A stretch of DNA of 59,030 bases. Source: Escherichia coli. GTDB lineage: Bacteria; Pseudomonadota; Gammaproteobacteria; Enterobacterales; Enterobacteriaceae. Positions within the stretch are counted from its first letter, which is position 1. Each line of letters begins with the position of its first letter. The DNA lies in NCBI RefSeq assembly GCF_011881725.1, contig NZ_JAATUR010000032.1:1-59030 (forward strand), read 5' to 3'. Below are positions 1-10,111 of this stretch, in pieces. The position numbers and the translations under genes were made by a program. The notes under the pieces were generated by a model, which had not been told where the DNA came from, searched no databases, and saw only the letters and a list, made by a program, of their open reading frames with translations.

Positions 1-37
1 GTAATCTCAGCAATGTATTGAATTTACGTGCTTTTGC

Positions 38-73
38 TGGCCGGTTAAGGCGTTTACGCCGCATCCGGCATGA
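38..73. repeat. REP element downstream of tsx
   Basis: The sequence carries the REP-type halves GGCCGGTTAAGGCG and CGCCGCATCCGGCATG, which can pair into a hairpin. It lies between the tsx terminator and the window edge. REP (palindromic unit) elements are non-coding, typical of E. coli intergenic space, and often stabilise upstream mRNA or bind gyrase or IHF. The first 37 bases of the window show no gene. Confidence 0.75.
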
Positions 74-98
74 ACAAAGCGCACGTTGTCAACACTCT

Positions 99-127
99 GA
101 AATGCCGGGAATAAATCCCGGCATTTT
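99..127 (-). terminator. Likely tsx terminator hairpin
   Basis: A perfect 11-bp stem, AAATGCCGGGA (100-110) and TCCCGGCATTT (116-126) with a 5-nt loop, starts a few bases after the tsx stop codon. On the minus strand only a short T tract follows the stem, so termination may be partial, or the hairpin may mainly protect the 3' end. Confidence 0.6.
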
Positions 128-132
128 CATAA

Positions 133-1017
133 TCAGAAGTTGTAACCTACCACCAGGTAACCACCCCAGCCGGTAGAGCGAACGTTGAAGTTGCCGTTGC
201 CGAAGTTCAGCTCTGCATCGTCGTTCCACTGACCACCGTCGTGCCAGTAACGTGCAACGACAGAGTAGTGCCAGTGATCGTAGTTCAGCGCCAGAATATG
301 GCTGGAAGCGATGGAGTTATTGGTACGCGTCTTAATACCATTGATTGCGTTACCACTGTCGTCACCCAGATCGGAACCCCAGTCGAAGTTGGTGAAACCG
401 ATGTAGCTCAGCTGACCGCCCCACAGATCGGTAATCGGCACAAAGTATTTAATTTTGAAACGGTAACCGTCCCATTCATTTTCATTCGCTGCGCCGTAGT
501 TCTGCCACTGGTATTTCGCATAGACGTTCATGGACAGGCTCATCGGCAGACCCGTGTCGATGTCGGTACCCAGACCCATATACCAGGTGCTCTGGCGACC
601 ATCTTTGTTACGACCCATGTCGTAAATGTAGTTGTTCGCGAAGTACCACTCTTTGAACGGACCAAAGCTAAGGTCAGTATTGGTCAGCTTGTCGATGGAG
701 AAACGTGGTTCGATTTCCATAAACAGCGGAGAACCGTGGTTCCAGATACCTTTGGCATCAGAGTTACCACCGAAGAATACCGGCGCATCCGCGTAGCCAT
801 AGAAGTCGAACCAGTCTTTCTTAGCGAATGCTTCATACTCCAGGTAAGTATCGTTACGGATCTGAGGTCCGAAACGGGTGTGGTAGCTACCAACTACGTT
901 AACGCTCTGGTGCCACCAGTCGGAAAGGTACTGCGGTTTATCGTTTTCAGCTGCGTTGACAGTAAAAGACGAGGAAAGCGCCAGTACCGCACCGGCTGCC
1001 AGTAATGTTTTTTTCAT
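133..1017 (-). CDS. tsx: Nucleoside-specific outer-membrane channel Tsx
   Basis: Tsx is the outer-membrane beta-barrel through which nucleosides and deoxynucleosides enter the periplasm; it is also a receptor for phage T6 and colicin K. The 294-residue product has the family's usual length. Residues 1-22 form a Sec signal peptide ([14 protein letters not shown] followed by a small-residue cleavage region ending VNA before AEND). The mature part alternates aromatic and polar residues, as strands of a barrel do, and ends in Tyr-Asn-Phe, the C-terminal Phe expected for BAM-dependent outer-membrane proteins. The sequence appears identical to K-12 Tsx from memory. The gene is monocistronic, with a CRP-type promoter upstream (see 1093-1142) and a hairpin downstream. 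DeoR and CytR control is known for this gene; I did not resolve their operators. Confidence 0.97.
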
Positions 1018-1092
1018 ATGTATGCCACTGTTTGAAATCCCTTACGGGAGTGAAAAAGGCGCAAATTGCGTTTCTAAATATTTCGTTTACAG

Positions 1093-1142
1093 AGGAGCCT
1101 ATTATAAAAATCATTGCTCACAAAAATATGTTTCGTTTCACA
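1093..1142 (-). promoter_or_regulatory. tsx promoter with CRP-like site near -41.5
   Basis: On the minus strand a TATAAT -10 hexamer lies at 1101-1106. A CRP-like box, TGTGAAACGAAACATA, lies at 1127-1142. Its centre (1134.5) is about 41 bases upstream of a start near 1093, the spacing of a class II CRP-activated promoter. This agrees with the known cAMP-CRP/CytR control of tsx. The rest of the 296-bp gap up to yajI holds no gene; a second CRP/CytR site probably lies around 1150-1185 but is too degenerate for me to place. Confidence 0.6.
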
Positions 1143-1313
1143 GTTCTATCATTTACGTAATCGATTGCGTTCACGTTTACACACATTCGGGCGGGGATTG
1201 TACTGACTTTCACCGTTGTTGCAAACTTTTACTATCAATCCGGGTGATGTAAGCGGAGTAACAAAATGAAGGGGAAAGATGTTGCGGGACGCACAAAACG
1301 CCCCGGAAAACGT

Positions 1314-1856
1314 TTACTGCATAACAGGTTGAATGTCGTGGATGCGAACAAAATCTAACTGATCTGTTGAGATGCCATTTAACTGTAACGGAATGTCCAC
1401 ATCGCTCGGAGCAAGGACGCTGGCAGGTGCGTTAACCAATTGATTCTGTACATTAAATTCCTGAAAGTTGTCAGTTGTTCCCTGAATTTGTCCATATTCA
1501 ACGGTTCCGCTGAACGCGGGTAAGGGATCATTGGACTCGCCCTGAATCCGTAGCGTCAGCGTGGTGCCATCTGCATTTGGCGCAATATTCACCAGTGACA
1601 TGCGTAACGTGCCAATTTGGCTTTCCAGCCGTGCCGGTGTATTTGCGCCAGGCAGCAAGTAAACCCCATTGCTGGATTTTGCGTTCAGCGTATTTTGCTG
1701 GGTGATTTTGACCGTTTCTTTGTTGAGCTGAGTCATCTCTTTATTCAACGTGTTGACGCTGTGTTTCATCTGGCGCACTTCGCTTTGCTGTACGCAGGCG
1801 CTCAGGCTGAACAGGCTTCCCAGCAGGAGTAGTCGAAAACATACTTTAATATTCAT
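1314..1856 (-). CDS. yajI: Predicted lipoprotein YajI
   Basis: This is a 180-residue lipoprotein of unknown function. The N-terminus is a lipoprotein signal peptide with lipobox LSAC, so Cys21 would be lipidated after cleavage. Residues about 22-55 are polar and Gln/Lys/Asn-rich with a heptad-like pattern, suggesting a short coiled coil; the rest looks like a small beta-rich domain. An in-frame start exists upstream at 1877, but the ATG at 1856 is preferred because it directly precedes the signal peptide and follows GAGAAAGGGA. The gene lies alone between tsx and the divergent nrdR. The residue after the lipidated Cys is Val, not Asp, which favours outer-membrane sorting by Lol. The function cannot be told from the sequence. 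Confidence 0.9.
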   Translation of the reverse strand: MNIKVCFRLLLLGSLFSLSACVQQSEVRQMKHSVNTLNKEMTQLNKETVKITQQNTLNAKSSNGVYLLPGANTPARLESQIGTLRMSLVNIAPNADGTTLTLRIQGESNDPLPAFSGTVEYGQIQGTTDNFQEFNVQNQLVNAPASVLAPSDVDIPLQLNGISTDQLDFVRIHDIQPVMQ

Positions 1857-1945
1857 AGGCAGTCCCTTTCTCGTCACAATGACTCTAATGGTAGAGGCTT
1901 AAAGCTGTGAAAGCATCGATCCTTTATCTCAAAAGCGTTGCGCCT

Positions 1946-2456
<511 letters not shown>

Positions 2457-2459
2457 ACC

Positions 2460-3563
2460 GTGCAGGACGAGTTATACATGGCGCGGGCGCTAAAGCTGGC
2501 GCAACGAGGACGCTTCACCACTCACCCTAACCCGAATGTCGGTTGCGTCATTGTAAAAGATGGCGAAATTGTCGGTGAAGGTTACCATCATCGTGCGGGC
2601 GAACCGCATGCCGAGGTACACGCGTTGCGCATGGCTGGTGAAAAAGCCAAAGGCGCAACGGCGTATGTGACACTCGAACCCTGTAGTCATCATGGTCGTA
2701 CGCCACCGTGTTGTGACGCATTAATTGCTGCTGGCGTAGCGCGCGTGGTTGCCGCGATGCAGGACCCTAATCCACAGGTAGCCGGGCGTGGACTTTATCG
2801 TTTGCAACAGGCTGGCATTGACGTCAGCCACGGCCTGATGATGAGTGAAGCTGAGCAATTGAATAAAGGCTTCCTCAAGCGTATGCGCACCGGCTTTCCT
2901 TATATACAGTTGAAACTTGGCGCGTCGCTAGATGGCCGCACAGCGATGGCCAGCGGTGAAAGCCAGTGGATCACCTCACCTCAGGCGCGGCGAGATGTTC
3001 AACGTCTACGTGCGCAAAGTCATGCCATTTTAACCAGCAGCGCTACGGTACTGGCGGACGATCCGGCTTTAACGGTGCGTTGGTCCGAACTGGATGAACA
3101 AACTCAGGCGCTCTATCCGCAACAAAATCTCCGCCAGCCGGTACGTATTGTGATTGATAGCCAAAATCGCGTAACGCCGGAACACCGCATCGTACAACAG
3201 CCGGGCGAAACCTGGTTTGCGCGTACTCAGGCTGATTCTCGTGAATGGCCTGAAACAGTGCGTAGCTTGCTGATTCCAGAACATAAAGGTCATCTGGATC
3301 TGGTTGTGCTGATGATGCAACTCGGCAAGCAACAGATCAACAGCATCTGGGTGGAAGCGGGGCCAACGCTCGCTGGTGCATTGCTACAAGCGGGTTTAGT
3401 TGATGAGCTGGTTGTCTATATCGCGCCTAAACTATTAGGCAGCGACGCCCGTGGATTATGTACGCTGCCGGGGCTTGAGAAATTAGCCGACGCCCCCCAA
3501 TTTAAATTCAAAGAGATACGTCATGTAGGCCCGGATGTTTGCCTGCATTTAGTGGGTGCATGA
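2460..3563 (+). CDS. ribD: Riboflavin biosynthesis deaminase/reductase RibD
   Basis: RibD carries out two cytosolic steps of riboflavin synthesis: deamination of the pyrimidine intermediate, then NADPH-dependent reduction of its ribosyl side chain. The 367-residue protein has an N-terminal cytidine-deaminase-like domain with zinc ligands His50 (in PHAEVHAL), Cys75 and Cys84 ([12 protein letters not shown]) and catalytic Glu52. The C-terminal reductase domain (about 147-367) begins near the [10 protein letters not shown] motif. The start is GTG, 3 nt after the nrdR stop; GCCTGGAGG in the end of nrdR serves as ribosome binding site. It differs from K-12 RibD at several positions from memory (for example Leu5). 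ribE and nusB follow. Confidence 0.97.
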
Positions 3564-3651
3564 TCTCCCGGCTCGAAAGGGAAGCAGCGCACGAAATATT
3601 ATGCTAAAATCCGCCCCCCTGCGGGGCCATACTCGAACCCGAAGGAAAAAA

Positions 3652-4122
3652 ATGAACATTATTGAAGCTAACGTTGCTACCCCGGACGCTCGCGTCGCCA
3701 TCACCATCGCGCGTTTCAACAACTTTATCAATGACAGCCTGCTGGAAGGTGCAATTGACGCACTGAAACGTATCGGTCAGGTAAAAGATGAAAACATTAC
3801 CGTCGTTTGGGTGCCGGGTGCCTATGAGCTGCCGCTGGCGGCGGGCGCACTGGCTAAAACCGGTAAATACGATGCGGTGATTGCGCTGGGTACGGTTATT
3901 CGTGGTGGCACTGCCCACTTTGAATACGTGGCTGGTGGTGCAAGCAACGGCCTGGCGCATGTTGCCCAGGATAGCGAAATTCCGGTTGCTTTTGGGGTGC
4001 TGACCACTGAAAGCATTGAACAAGCGATCGAACGTGCTGGCACCAAAGCTGGCAACAAAGGTGCAGAAGCTGCACTGACCGCGCTTGAAATGATTAATGT
4101 ATTGAAAGCCATCAAGGCCTGA
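3652..4122 (+). CDS. ribE: 6,7-dimethyl-8-ribityllumazine synthase
   Basis: Lumazine synthase (RibE, also called RibH) condenses the RibD-derived pyrimidine with 3,4-dihydroxy-2-butanone 4-phosphate to make 6,7-dimethyl-8-ribityllumazine, the direct precursor of riboflavin. The 156-residue length is typical of the icosahedral 60-mer family. The conserved region around [14 protein letters not shown] contains catalytic His89, and PGAYELP lies at 55-61. An in-frame reading extends upstream to 3556, but the ATG at 3652 with AAGGAAAAAA just before it gives the family N-terminus MNIIEANV. It sits 88 bp after ribD and 19 bp before nusB. No FMN riboswitch is visible upstream of this operon. Confidence 0.97.
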
Positions 4123-4141
4123 AATTAGTAAGGGGAAATCC

Positions 4142-4561
4142 GTGAAACCTGCTGCTCGTCGCCGCGCTCGTGAGTGTGCCGTCCAGGCGCTCTACTCCTG
4201 GCAGTTGTCCCAGAACGACATCGCTGATGTTGAATACCAGTTCCTGGCTGAACAGGATGTAAAAGACGTTGACGTCCTGTACTTCCGTGAGCTGCTGGCC
4301 GGGGTGGCGACTAACACCGCATACCTCGACGGACTGATGAAGCCATACCTGTCCCGCCTGCTGGAAGAGCTGGGTCAGGTAGAAAAAGCGGTACTGCGCA
4401 TTGCGCTGTACGAGCTGTCTAAACGTAGCGATGTGCCGTACAAAGTGGCCATTAACGAAGCGATCGAACTGGCGAAATCGTTCGGCGCAGAAGACAGCCA
4501 TAAGTTCGTCAACGGCGTACTGGATAAAGCAGCACCTGTGATTCGCCCTAACAAAAAGTGA
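4142..4561 (+). CDS. nusB: Transcription antitermination factor NusB
   Basis: NusB pairs with ribosomal protein S10 (NusE) and binds boxA RNA in rRNA leaders, allowing RNA polymerase to read through terminators in rRNA operons and in lambda N antitermination. The product is 139 residues with no low-complexity or membrane parts, as expected for the all-helical NusB fold. The Arg-rich N-terminus ([17 protein letters not shown]) is the boxA RNA-binding region. The start is GTG with AAGGGGAAA just upstream. It ends the nrdR-ribD-ribE operon and is followed by a strong terminator, so thiL depends on readthrough or on its own promoter. Confidence 0.97.
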
Positions 4562-4566
4562 TATCC

Positions 4567-4620
4567 AGGCCGGCAGAGTAACGGAAAAATAATTCCGCAC
4601 TCGCCGGCCTTTTCTTTTTT
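4567..4620 (+). terminator. Terminator after nusB
   Basis: AGGCCGGC (4567-4574) pairs with GCCGGCCT (4603-4610), with an inner CGGAA/TTCCG pair extending the stem, and is followed by TTTTCTTTTTT. This is a classic intrinsic terminator 6 bp after the nusB stop. Confidence 0.85.
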
Positions 4621-4639
4621 ACCTGCTGAGGCATAACGT

Positions 4640-5617
4640 ATGGCATGTGGCGAGTTCTCCCTGATTGCCCGTTATTTTGACCGAGTAAGAAGCTCTCGTC
4701 TTGATGTCGAACTGGGCATCGGCGATGATTGCGCACTTCTCAATATCCCCGAGAAACAGACTCTGGCGATCAGCACTGATACGCTGGTGGCGGGAAACCA
4801 CTTCCTCCCTGATATCGATCCTGCGGATCTGGCGTATAAAGCACTGGCGGTAAACTTAAGCGATCTGGCGGCAATGGGCGCCAATCCGGCCTGGCTAACG
4901 CTGGCATTGACCTTACCGGACGTCGACGAAGCGTGGCTTGAGTCCTTCAGCGACAGTTTGTTTGATCTTCTCAATTATTACGATATGCAACTCATTGGCG
5001 GCGATACTACGCGTGGGCCGCTATCAATGACATTGGGTATCCACGGCTTTGTCCCGATGGGACGTGCCTTAACGCGCTCAGGTGCGAAACCGGGGGACTG
5101 GATTTATGTGACTGGTACGCCGGGTGATAGCGCCGCCGGGCTGGCGATTTTGCAAAATCGTCTCCATGTGGCTGATGCCAAAGATGCGAACTACTTAATC
5201 AAACGTCATCTCCGTCCGTTGCCGCGTATTTTACAGGGGCAGGCACTGCGTGATTTGGCGAATTCAGCTATCGATCTTTCTGACGGCCTGATTTCCGACC
5301 TCGGGCATATCGTGAAAGCCAGCGACTGCGGCGCGCGTATTGATTTGGCATTGTTGCCATTCTCTGACGCACTTTCACGTCATGTTGAACCGGAGCAGGC
5401 GCTGCGTTGGGCGCTCTCTGGTGGTGAAGATTACGAGTTATGTTTTACTGTGCCAGAACTTAACCGCGGCGCGCTGGATGTGGCTCTGGGATATCTGGGC
5501 GTACCGTTTACCTGTATCGGGCAAATGACCTCCGATATTGAAGGGCTTTGTTTTATTCGTGACGGCGAACCTGTCACGTTAGACTGGAAAGGATATGACC
5601 ATTTTGCCACGCCATAA
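4640..5617 (+). CDS. thiL: Thiamine-monophosphate kinase ThiL
   Basis: ThiL phosphorylates thiamine monophosphate to the active cofactor thiamine diphosphate, using ATP and Mg2+. The 325-residue protein has the PurM/ThiL fold signatures: an N-terminal Asp-rich metal site GIGDDCALL at about 26-34, [10 protein letters not shown] at about 46-55, a second Asp-rich segment [10 protein letters not shown] near 119-128, and SGGEDYEL near 261-268. Length and start are standard. GCTGAGGC lies upstream of the ATG. The 3' end overlaps pgpA by 23 bp, so the two are translationally coupled even though their products act in different pathways. Confidence 0.97.
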   Translation: MACGEFSLIARYFDRVRSSRLDVELGIGDDCALLNIPEKQTLAISTDTLVAGNHFLPDIDPADLAYKALAVNLSDLAAMGANPAWLTLALTLPDVDEAWLESFSDSLFDLLNYYDMQLIGGDTTRGPLSMTLGIHGFVPMGRALTRSGAKPGDWIYVTGTPGDSAAGLAILQNRLHVADAKDANYLIKRHLRPLPRILQGQALRDLANSAIDLSDGLISDLGHIVKASDCGARIDLALLPFSDALSRHVEPEQALRWALSGGEDYELCFTVPELNRGALDVALGYLGVPFTCIGQMTSDIEGLCFIRDGEPVTLDWKGYDHFATP

Positions 5618-6113
5618 AGATGTTGCGAAAAGTCGCCTGAAGATGAGTAATCCGTGGCACCTGCTTGCTGTCGGATTCGGGAGTGGATTAAGCCCAATCG
5701 TTCCTGGCACGATGGGATCGCTGGCGGCGATCCCCTTCTGGTATCTGATGACCTTTTTACCCTGGCAACTCTATTCGCTGGTGGTGATGTTGGGGATCTG
5801 TATCGGCGTCTATCTATGCCATCAGACGGCGAAAGACATGGGCGTGCACGATCACGGCAGTATCGTCTGGGACGAATTTATCGGCATGTGGATCACGCTT
5901 ATGGCACTGCCGACCAATGACTGGCAGTGGGTCGCTGCTGGGTTTGTGATTTTCCGTATTCTTGATATGTGGAAGCCGTGGCCGATCCGTTGGTTTGATC
6001 GCAATGTGCATGGCGGAATGGGGATCATGATCGACGATATTGTCGCCGGGGTAATTTCCGCAGGTATACTGTACTTTATCGGTCATCACTGGCCGCTGGG
6101 TATTCTGTCGTAG
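5595..6113 (+). CDS. pgpA: Phosphatidylglycerophosphatase A
   Basis: PgpA dephosphorylates phosphatidylglycerol phosphate to phosphatidylglycerol at the inner membrane. E. coli has further PGP phosphatases (PgpB, PgpC), so PgpA alone is not essential. The 172-residue product has hydrophobic segments at about 24-50, 50-75 and 135-165. The conserved acidic stretch VWDEFIGMW (about 96-104) and IDDIVAG (about 147-153) are candidate catalytic and Mg2+-binding residues. The ATG lies inside the end of thiL (23-bp overlap), preceded by GGAAAGGAT within thiL. A REP element follows directly after the stop. Confidence 0.96.
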   Translation: MTILPRHKDVAKSRLKMSNPWHLLAVGFGSGLSPIVPGTMGSLAAIPFWYLMTFLPWQLYSLVVMLGICIGVYLCHQTAKDMGVHDHGSIVWDEFIGMWITLMALPTNDWQWVAAGFVIFRILDMWKPWPIRWFDRNVHGGMGIMIDDIVAGVISAGILYFIGHHWPLGILS

Positions 6114-6165
6114 GCCGCATCCGACAACGGCCTGATACGACGCTTGCCGCGCCTTATCAGGCCGA
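6111..6165. repeat. REP/BIME element between pgpA and yajO
   Basis: GGCCGCATCCGACAACGGCC is followed by an inverted REP pair, GCCTGATACGACGC and GCGCCTTATCAGGC, which can fold into a hairpin. It sits between the convergent pgpA and yajO genes and may act as a two-way 3'-end stabiliser. No separate intrinsic terminator is evident in this gap. Confidence 0.85.
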
Positions 6166-6170
6166 CGTTC

Positions 6171-7145
6171 TTATTTAAAACCTACCACCGGATGTGGCTT
6201 ATACGGTGTTTCCAGTTCGGCAATCTGCTCTGGCTTGAGGGTGATATCCACAGCGTTCAGCAGTTCATCAAGCTGTTCCTCCCGCGATGTACCGATAATT
6301 GGTGCGGCAATGCCCGGTTTGCTCAACAACCAGGCCAGCGCAACTTGCGCTCGTGTCGCCCCCAGTTCTTCACTGACGCCTGTTAACCGCTCTGCGATCT
6401 TCGCATCATTTTCATCGCTTTCTTTATAGAGATTTTTCCCCACTTCATCAGATACCAGCCGCGCAGTGGTTTCTCCCCAGGGACGCGTCAGGCGGCCCCG
6501 CGCCAGTGGACTCCACGGAATCACCGCCACACCTTCCTGATAACACAGCGGCAGCATCTCACGTTCTTCTTCGCGATAAATTAGATTGTAATGATCCTGC
6601 ATACTGACAAATTGCGCCCAGCCGTGCTGTTTTTGCAGTTCCAGCGCCTGAGCAAATTGCGAGGCGTGCATTGATGACGCACCGATATAACGCGCTTTCC
6701 CGGCTTTTACGACGTCGTTCAGTGCTTCCAGCGTCTCTTCAATCGGCGTGTTGTAATCCCAGCGATGAATTTGCAGGATATCGACATAATCCATACCGAG
6801 ACGACGCAGGCTGTCGTCGATAGAGCGCAAAATTTGCGCACGGGATAGTCCTTCCGGCAAATCACCGACACGATGGAATACTTTGGTGGCAACGACCACA
6901 TCTTCACGGCGGGCGAAATCCCGCAATGCACGACCGACGATCTCTTCGCTGCTGCCGTCAGAATAACTGTTAGCGGTATCAAAGAAATTTATGCCACCTT
7001 CCAGCGCGCGTTTAATTATGGGACGGCTGCTCTCTTCCGGCAGTGTCCATGCGTGATTACCGCGATCTGGCTCGCCAAAGGTCATGCAGCCGAGGCAAAG
7101 TCGGGAAACGCGAAGGTCGGTTTTTCCTAAGGGGTTGTATTGCAT
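6171..7145 (-). CDS. yajO: Aldo-keto reductase YajO
   Basis: YajO is a 324-residue NADPH-dependent aldo-keto reductase. The catalytic tetrad can be read directly: Asp56 (FDTANSY), Tyr61, Lys88 (VVATKVF) and His127 (LQIHRWD). It has been proposed to supply 1-deoxyxylulose from ribulose 5-phosphate for thiamine biosynthesis, which would fit its place after dxs; the physiological substrate is not certain. The frame stays open to 7217 inside an ERIC repeat, but the ATG at 7145 is chosen because AGGAGTGGCAGC precedes it and MQYNPLGKTDLRVS is the family N-terminus. It is the last gene of the xseB-ispA-dxs-yajO unit. Confidence 0.95.
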   Translation of the reverse strand: MQYNPLGKTDLRVSRLCLGCMTFGEPDRGNHAWTLPEESSRPIIKRALEGGINFFDTANSYSDGSSEEIVGRALRDFARREDVVVATKVFHRVGDLPEGLSRAQILRSIDDSLRRLGMDYVDILQIHRWDYNTPIEETLEALNDVVKAGKARYIGASSMHASQFAQALELQKQHGWAQFVSMQDHYNLIYREEEREMLPLCYQEGVAVIPWSPLARGRLTRPWGETTARLVSDEVGKNLYKESDENDAKIAERLTGVSEELGATRAQVALAWLLSKPGIAAPIIGTSREEQLDELLNAVDITLKPEQIAELETPYKPHPVVGFK

Positions 7146-7160
7146 GCTGCCACTCCTGCC

Positions 7161-7286
7161 ATACTCGTCATACTTCAAGTTGCATGTGCTGCGGCTGCAT
7201 TCGTTCACCCCAGTCACTTACTTATGTAAGCTCCTGGGGCTTCACTCGTTTGCCGCCTTCCTGCAACTCGAATTATTTAGAGTCTA
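7161..7286. repeat. ERIC element between dxs and yajO
   Basis: This stretch matches the enterobacterial repetitive intergenic consensus (ERIC/IRU) across its roughly 126-bp length. The left end has ATACTCGTCATACTTCAAG, the core has CACCCCAGTCACTTACTT and GTAAGCTCCTGGGG, and the right end has GCCTTCCTGCAACTCGAATT. ERICs are imperfect palindromes that fold into long hairpins when transcribed. This one lies inside an apparent operon, 38 bp after the dxs stop, and ends 15 bp before the yajO start, so the hairpin would sit immediately 5' of the yajO ribosome binding site. Confidence 0.93.
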
Positions 7287-7324
7287 TGAATAATTTGTTA
7301 AGCATAGCAGGAGTGGAGTAGGGA

Positions 7325-9187
7325 TTATGCCAGCCAGGCCTTGATTTTGGCTTCCATTCCGGCGGCATCGAGCCCGAGTTCGGCGCGCATTTCTTCCTGA
7401 GTTCCTTGCGGAATAAAGAAGTCCGGCAGGCCAATATTCAACACAGGCACGGGTTTACGATGTGCCATCAGCACTTCGTTCACGCCGCTGCCTGCGCCGC
7501 CCATAATGGCGTTTTCTTCAACGGTGACCAGCGCTTCATGGCTGGCGGCCATTTCCAGAATTAACGCTTCATCAAGCGGTTTCACAAAACGCATATCAAC
7601 CAGCGTAGCGTTCAGCGATTCAGCGACTTTCGCTGCTTCCGGCATCAGTGTACCGAAGTTAAGGATCGCCAGTTTTTCACCACGACGCTTAACAATGCCT
7701 TTGCCAATCGGCAGTTTTTCCAGCGGCGTCAGCTCAACGCCGACTGCATTGCCGCGCGGGTAGCGCACCGCTGACGGGCCATCGTTATAGTGATAGCCGG
7801 TATAGAGCATCTGGCGACATTCGTTTTCATCGCTCGGGGTCATAATGACCATTTCCGGAATGCAGCGCAGGTAAGAGAGATCAAAAGCGCCCTGGTGGGT
7901 TTGACCATCTGCACCAACAATACCCGCGCGGTCGATGGCGAACAGAACCGGGAGTTTTTGAATCGCCACGTCATGCAGCGCCTGATCGTAGGCGCGTTGC
8001 AGGAAGGTGGAGTAAATTGCCACAATCGGTTTGTAACCCCCAATTGCCAGACCAGCGGCAAAGGTCACCGCGTGTTGTTCGGCAATCGCTACATCAAAAT
8101 AGCGATCCGGGAATTTACGTGAAAACTCGACCATGCCGGAACCCTCACGCATCGCCGGTGTAATCGCCATCAGCTTGTTGTCTTTCGCCGCGGTTTCGCA
8201 TAACCAGTCGCCAAAGATTTTTGAATAGCTCGGCAGACCGCCGCTGCTTTTTGGCAGGCAGCCGCTGGAAGGGTCAAATTTAGGAACAGCATGGAAGGTG
8301 ATTGGATCTTTTTCTGCCGGTTCATAACCACGACCTTTTTTGGTCATGATATGCAGGAACTGCGGGCCTTTCAGGTCGCGCATGTTTTTCAGCGTGGTGA
8401 TAAGCCCCAACACATCGTGACCATCAACCGGGCCAATGTAGTTAAAGCCCAGCTCTTCAAACAGCGTGCCCGGCACTACCATGCCTTTAATATGTTCTTC
8501 GGTTCGTTTGAGCAGCTCTTTAATTGGCGGAACGCCAGAGAAAACCTTTTTCCCGCCTTCGCGCAGTGAAGAATAAAGCTTACCGGAAAGTAGCTGCGCC
8601 AGATGATTGTTGAGCGCGCCGACATTTTCGGAAATCGACATTTCATTGTCGTTGAGGATCACCAGCATATCAGGTCGGATATCGCCCGCGTGGTTCATCG
8701 CTTCAAACGCCATGCCAGCGGTAATCGCGCCGTCGCCAATCACACAGACGGTGCGGCGATTTTTACCTTCTTTCTCGGCAGCAACCGCAATACCAATTCC
8801 GGCACTGATGGAGGTTGATGAATGCCCGACGCTTAATACGTCATATTCACTTTCGCCACGCCATGGGAACGGGTGCAGGCCGCCTTTCTGACGGATGGTG
8901 CCGATTTTGTCGCGGCGACCGGTCAAAATTTTATGCGGATAAGCCTGATGTCCCACATCCCAAATCAATTGGTCAAACGGGGTGTTGTAGACATAGTGCA
9001 GCGCCACGGTCAGTTCGACCGTGCCCAGCCCGGAGGCGAAGTGCCCGCTGGAACGGCTCACGCTGTCGAGTAGATAGCGGCGCAGTTCGTCGCAGAGTTT
9101 CGGTAAACTCTCTTTTGGCAACAGTCGTAACTCCTGGGTGGAGTCGACCAGTGCCAGGGTCGGGTATTTGGCAATATCAAAACTCAT
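7325..9187 (-). CDS. dxs: 1-deoxy-D-xylulose-5-phosphate synthase
   Basis: Dxs condenses pyruvate with glyceraldehyde 3-phosphate, using thiamine diphosphate, to give 1-deoxyxylulose 5-phosphate. This is the entry step of the MEP isoprenoid pathway and also a precursor for thiamine and pyridoxal. The 620-residue protein is full length. The cofactor-binding motif runs from [18 protein letters not shown] to the conserved NDN (about 152-182), with His at about 80 in VGHQAYPHK. The catalytic Glu near 370 sits in VAIAEQHAV, and the C-terminal transketolase domain is complete. It follows ispA with a 24-bp gap. Its product feeds the same pathway as the ispA product and, through thiamine, its own cofactor. 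Confidence 0.98.
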   Translation of the reverse strand: MSFDIAKYPTLALVDSTQELRLLPKESLPKLCDELRRYLLDSVSRSSGHFASGLGTVELTVALHYVYNTPFDQLIWDVGHQAYPHKILTGRRDKIGTIRQKGGLHPFPWRGESEYDVLSVGHSSTSISAGIGIAVAAEKEGKNRRTVCVIGDGAITAGMAFEAMNHAGDIRPDMLVILNDNEMSISENVGALNNHLAQLLSGKLYSSLREGGKKVFSGVPPIKELLKRTEEHIKGMVVPGTLFEELGFNYIGPVDGHDVLGLITTLKNMRDLKGPQFLHIMTKKGRGYEPAEKDPITFHAVPKFDPSSGCLPKSSGGLPSYSKIFGDWLCETAAKDNKLMAITPAMREGSGMVEFSRKFPDRYFDVAIAEQHAVTFAAGLAIGGYKPIVAIYSTFLQRAYDQALHDVAIQKLPVLFAIDRAGIVGADGQTHQGAFDLSYLRCIPEMVIMTPSDENECRQMLYTGYHYNDGPSAVRYPRGNAVGVELTPLEKLPIGKGIVKRRGEKLAILNFGTLMPEAAKVAESLNATLVDMRFVKPLDEALILEMAASHEALVTVEENAIMGGAGSGVNEVLMAHRKPVPVLNIGLPDFFIPQGTQEEMRAELGLDAAGMEAKIKAWLA

Positions 9188-9211
9188 CAGGGGCCTATTA
9201 ATACTTATTGT

Positions 9212-10111
9212 TTATTTATTACGCTGGATAATGTAGTCCGCTAGCGCTTCCAGTGCCGAGGTATCGAGCGACTGTTCGGCCAGTTGTTTCAGCGACTGGC
9301 GGGCATCGTCGATCAGATCCCGGGCTTTCTTCCGGGCTTGCTCAAGACCCAGAAGTGCAGGGTAGGTACTTTTGCCAAGTTGCTGGTCGGCACCCTGACG
9401 TTTTCCCAACATTGCAGTATCTCCCACCACATCCAGGATGTCATCCTGAACCTGGAAGGCAAGGCCGATGCTCTCTGCGTACTTGTCGAGAATTGGCAGA
9501 GCACGACGTCCTTTATCTCCGGCGCTTAATGCACCAAGGCGAACGGCGGCGCGAATTAATGCGCCTGTTTTATGGCGATGAATACGCTCAAGCGCGTCCA
9601 GAGGGACGTGTTTGCCTTCTGCATCTAAATCTAATGCCTGACCACCGCACATTCCGGCAATACCACTGGCGCTCGCCAGCTCAGAAATCATCGAAATTCT
9701 GTCGCGATCCGAAACTTCCGGCATATCGGCATCGCTTAAAATCGAGAACGCCAGCGTTTGTAAAGCGTCGCCAGCGAGAATCGCGTTCGCTTCGCCAAAT
9801 TTCACATGGCAGGTCGGCAAACCGCGACGTAGATCGTCATCATCCATTGCCGGTAAATCATCATGAATTAATGAATATGCGTGGATACACTCTACGGCGG
9901 CAGCGGGTGCGTCCAGCGTGTTTGTGCTAACGCCGAACATATGACCGGTAGCATAAACCAGGAAAGGTCGCAGGCGCTTACCACCTAATAGTGCGCCATA
10001 CTGCATGGTTTCGACCACGGGAGTGTTCTGAAAGGGCAGTGGGGCGATAAAACGGCTCAGCGCCTGGTTGGCCTGCTTAACACAGGCTTCGAGTTGCTGC
10101 GGAAAGTCCAT
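9212..10111 (-). CDS. ispA: Farnesyl diphosphate synthase (geranyltranstransferase)
   Basis: IspA adds isopentenyl diphosphate to dimethylallyl and then geranyl diphosphate, producing farnesyl diphosphate for undecaprenyl, ubiquinone and heme O. The 299-residue protein carries the first Asp-rich motif DDLPAMD at 84-90 and the second Asp-rich motif in QVQDDILD at about 220-227. The GGKRLRP substrate-binding segment lies at about 43-49. The ATG overlaps the xseB stop by one base (TAATG), so translation is coupled. Farnesyl diphosphate is also the prenyl donor for CyoE, encoded about 6 kb away in this window. Confidence 0.98.
   Translation of the reverse strand: MDFPQQLEACVKQANQALSRFIAPLPFQNTPVVETMQYGALLGGKRLRPFLVYATGHMFGVSTNTLDAPAAAVECIHAYSLIHDDLPAMDDDDLRRGLPTCHVKFGEANAILAGDALQTLAFSILSDADMPEVSDRDRISMISELASASGIAGMCGGQALDLDAEGKHVPLDALERIHRHKTGALIRAAVRLGALSAGDKGRRALPILDKYAESIGLAFQVQDDILDVVGDTAMLGKRQGADQQLGKSTYPALLGLEQARKKARDLIDDARQSLKQLAEQSLDTSALEALADYIIQRNK

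Noticed and set aside
3564..3651. Possible FMN riboswitch before ribE or ribD
   Set aside because: None of the conserved RFN element blocks (such as AGGATAAGG-type and GATTC-type segments) is visible, and E. coli's known FMN riboswitch lies at ribB, outside this window.
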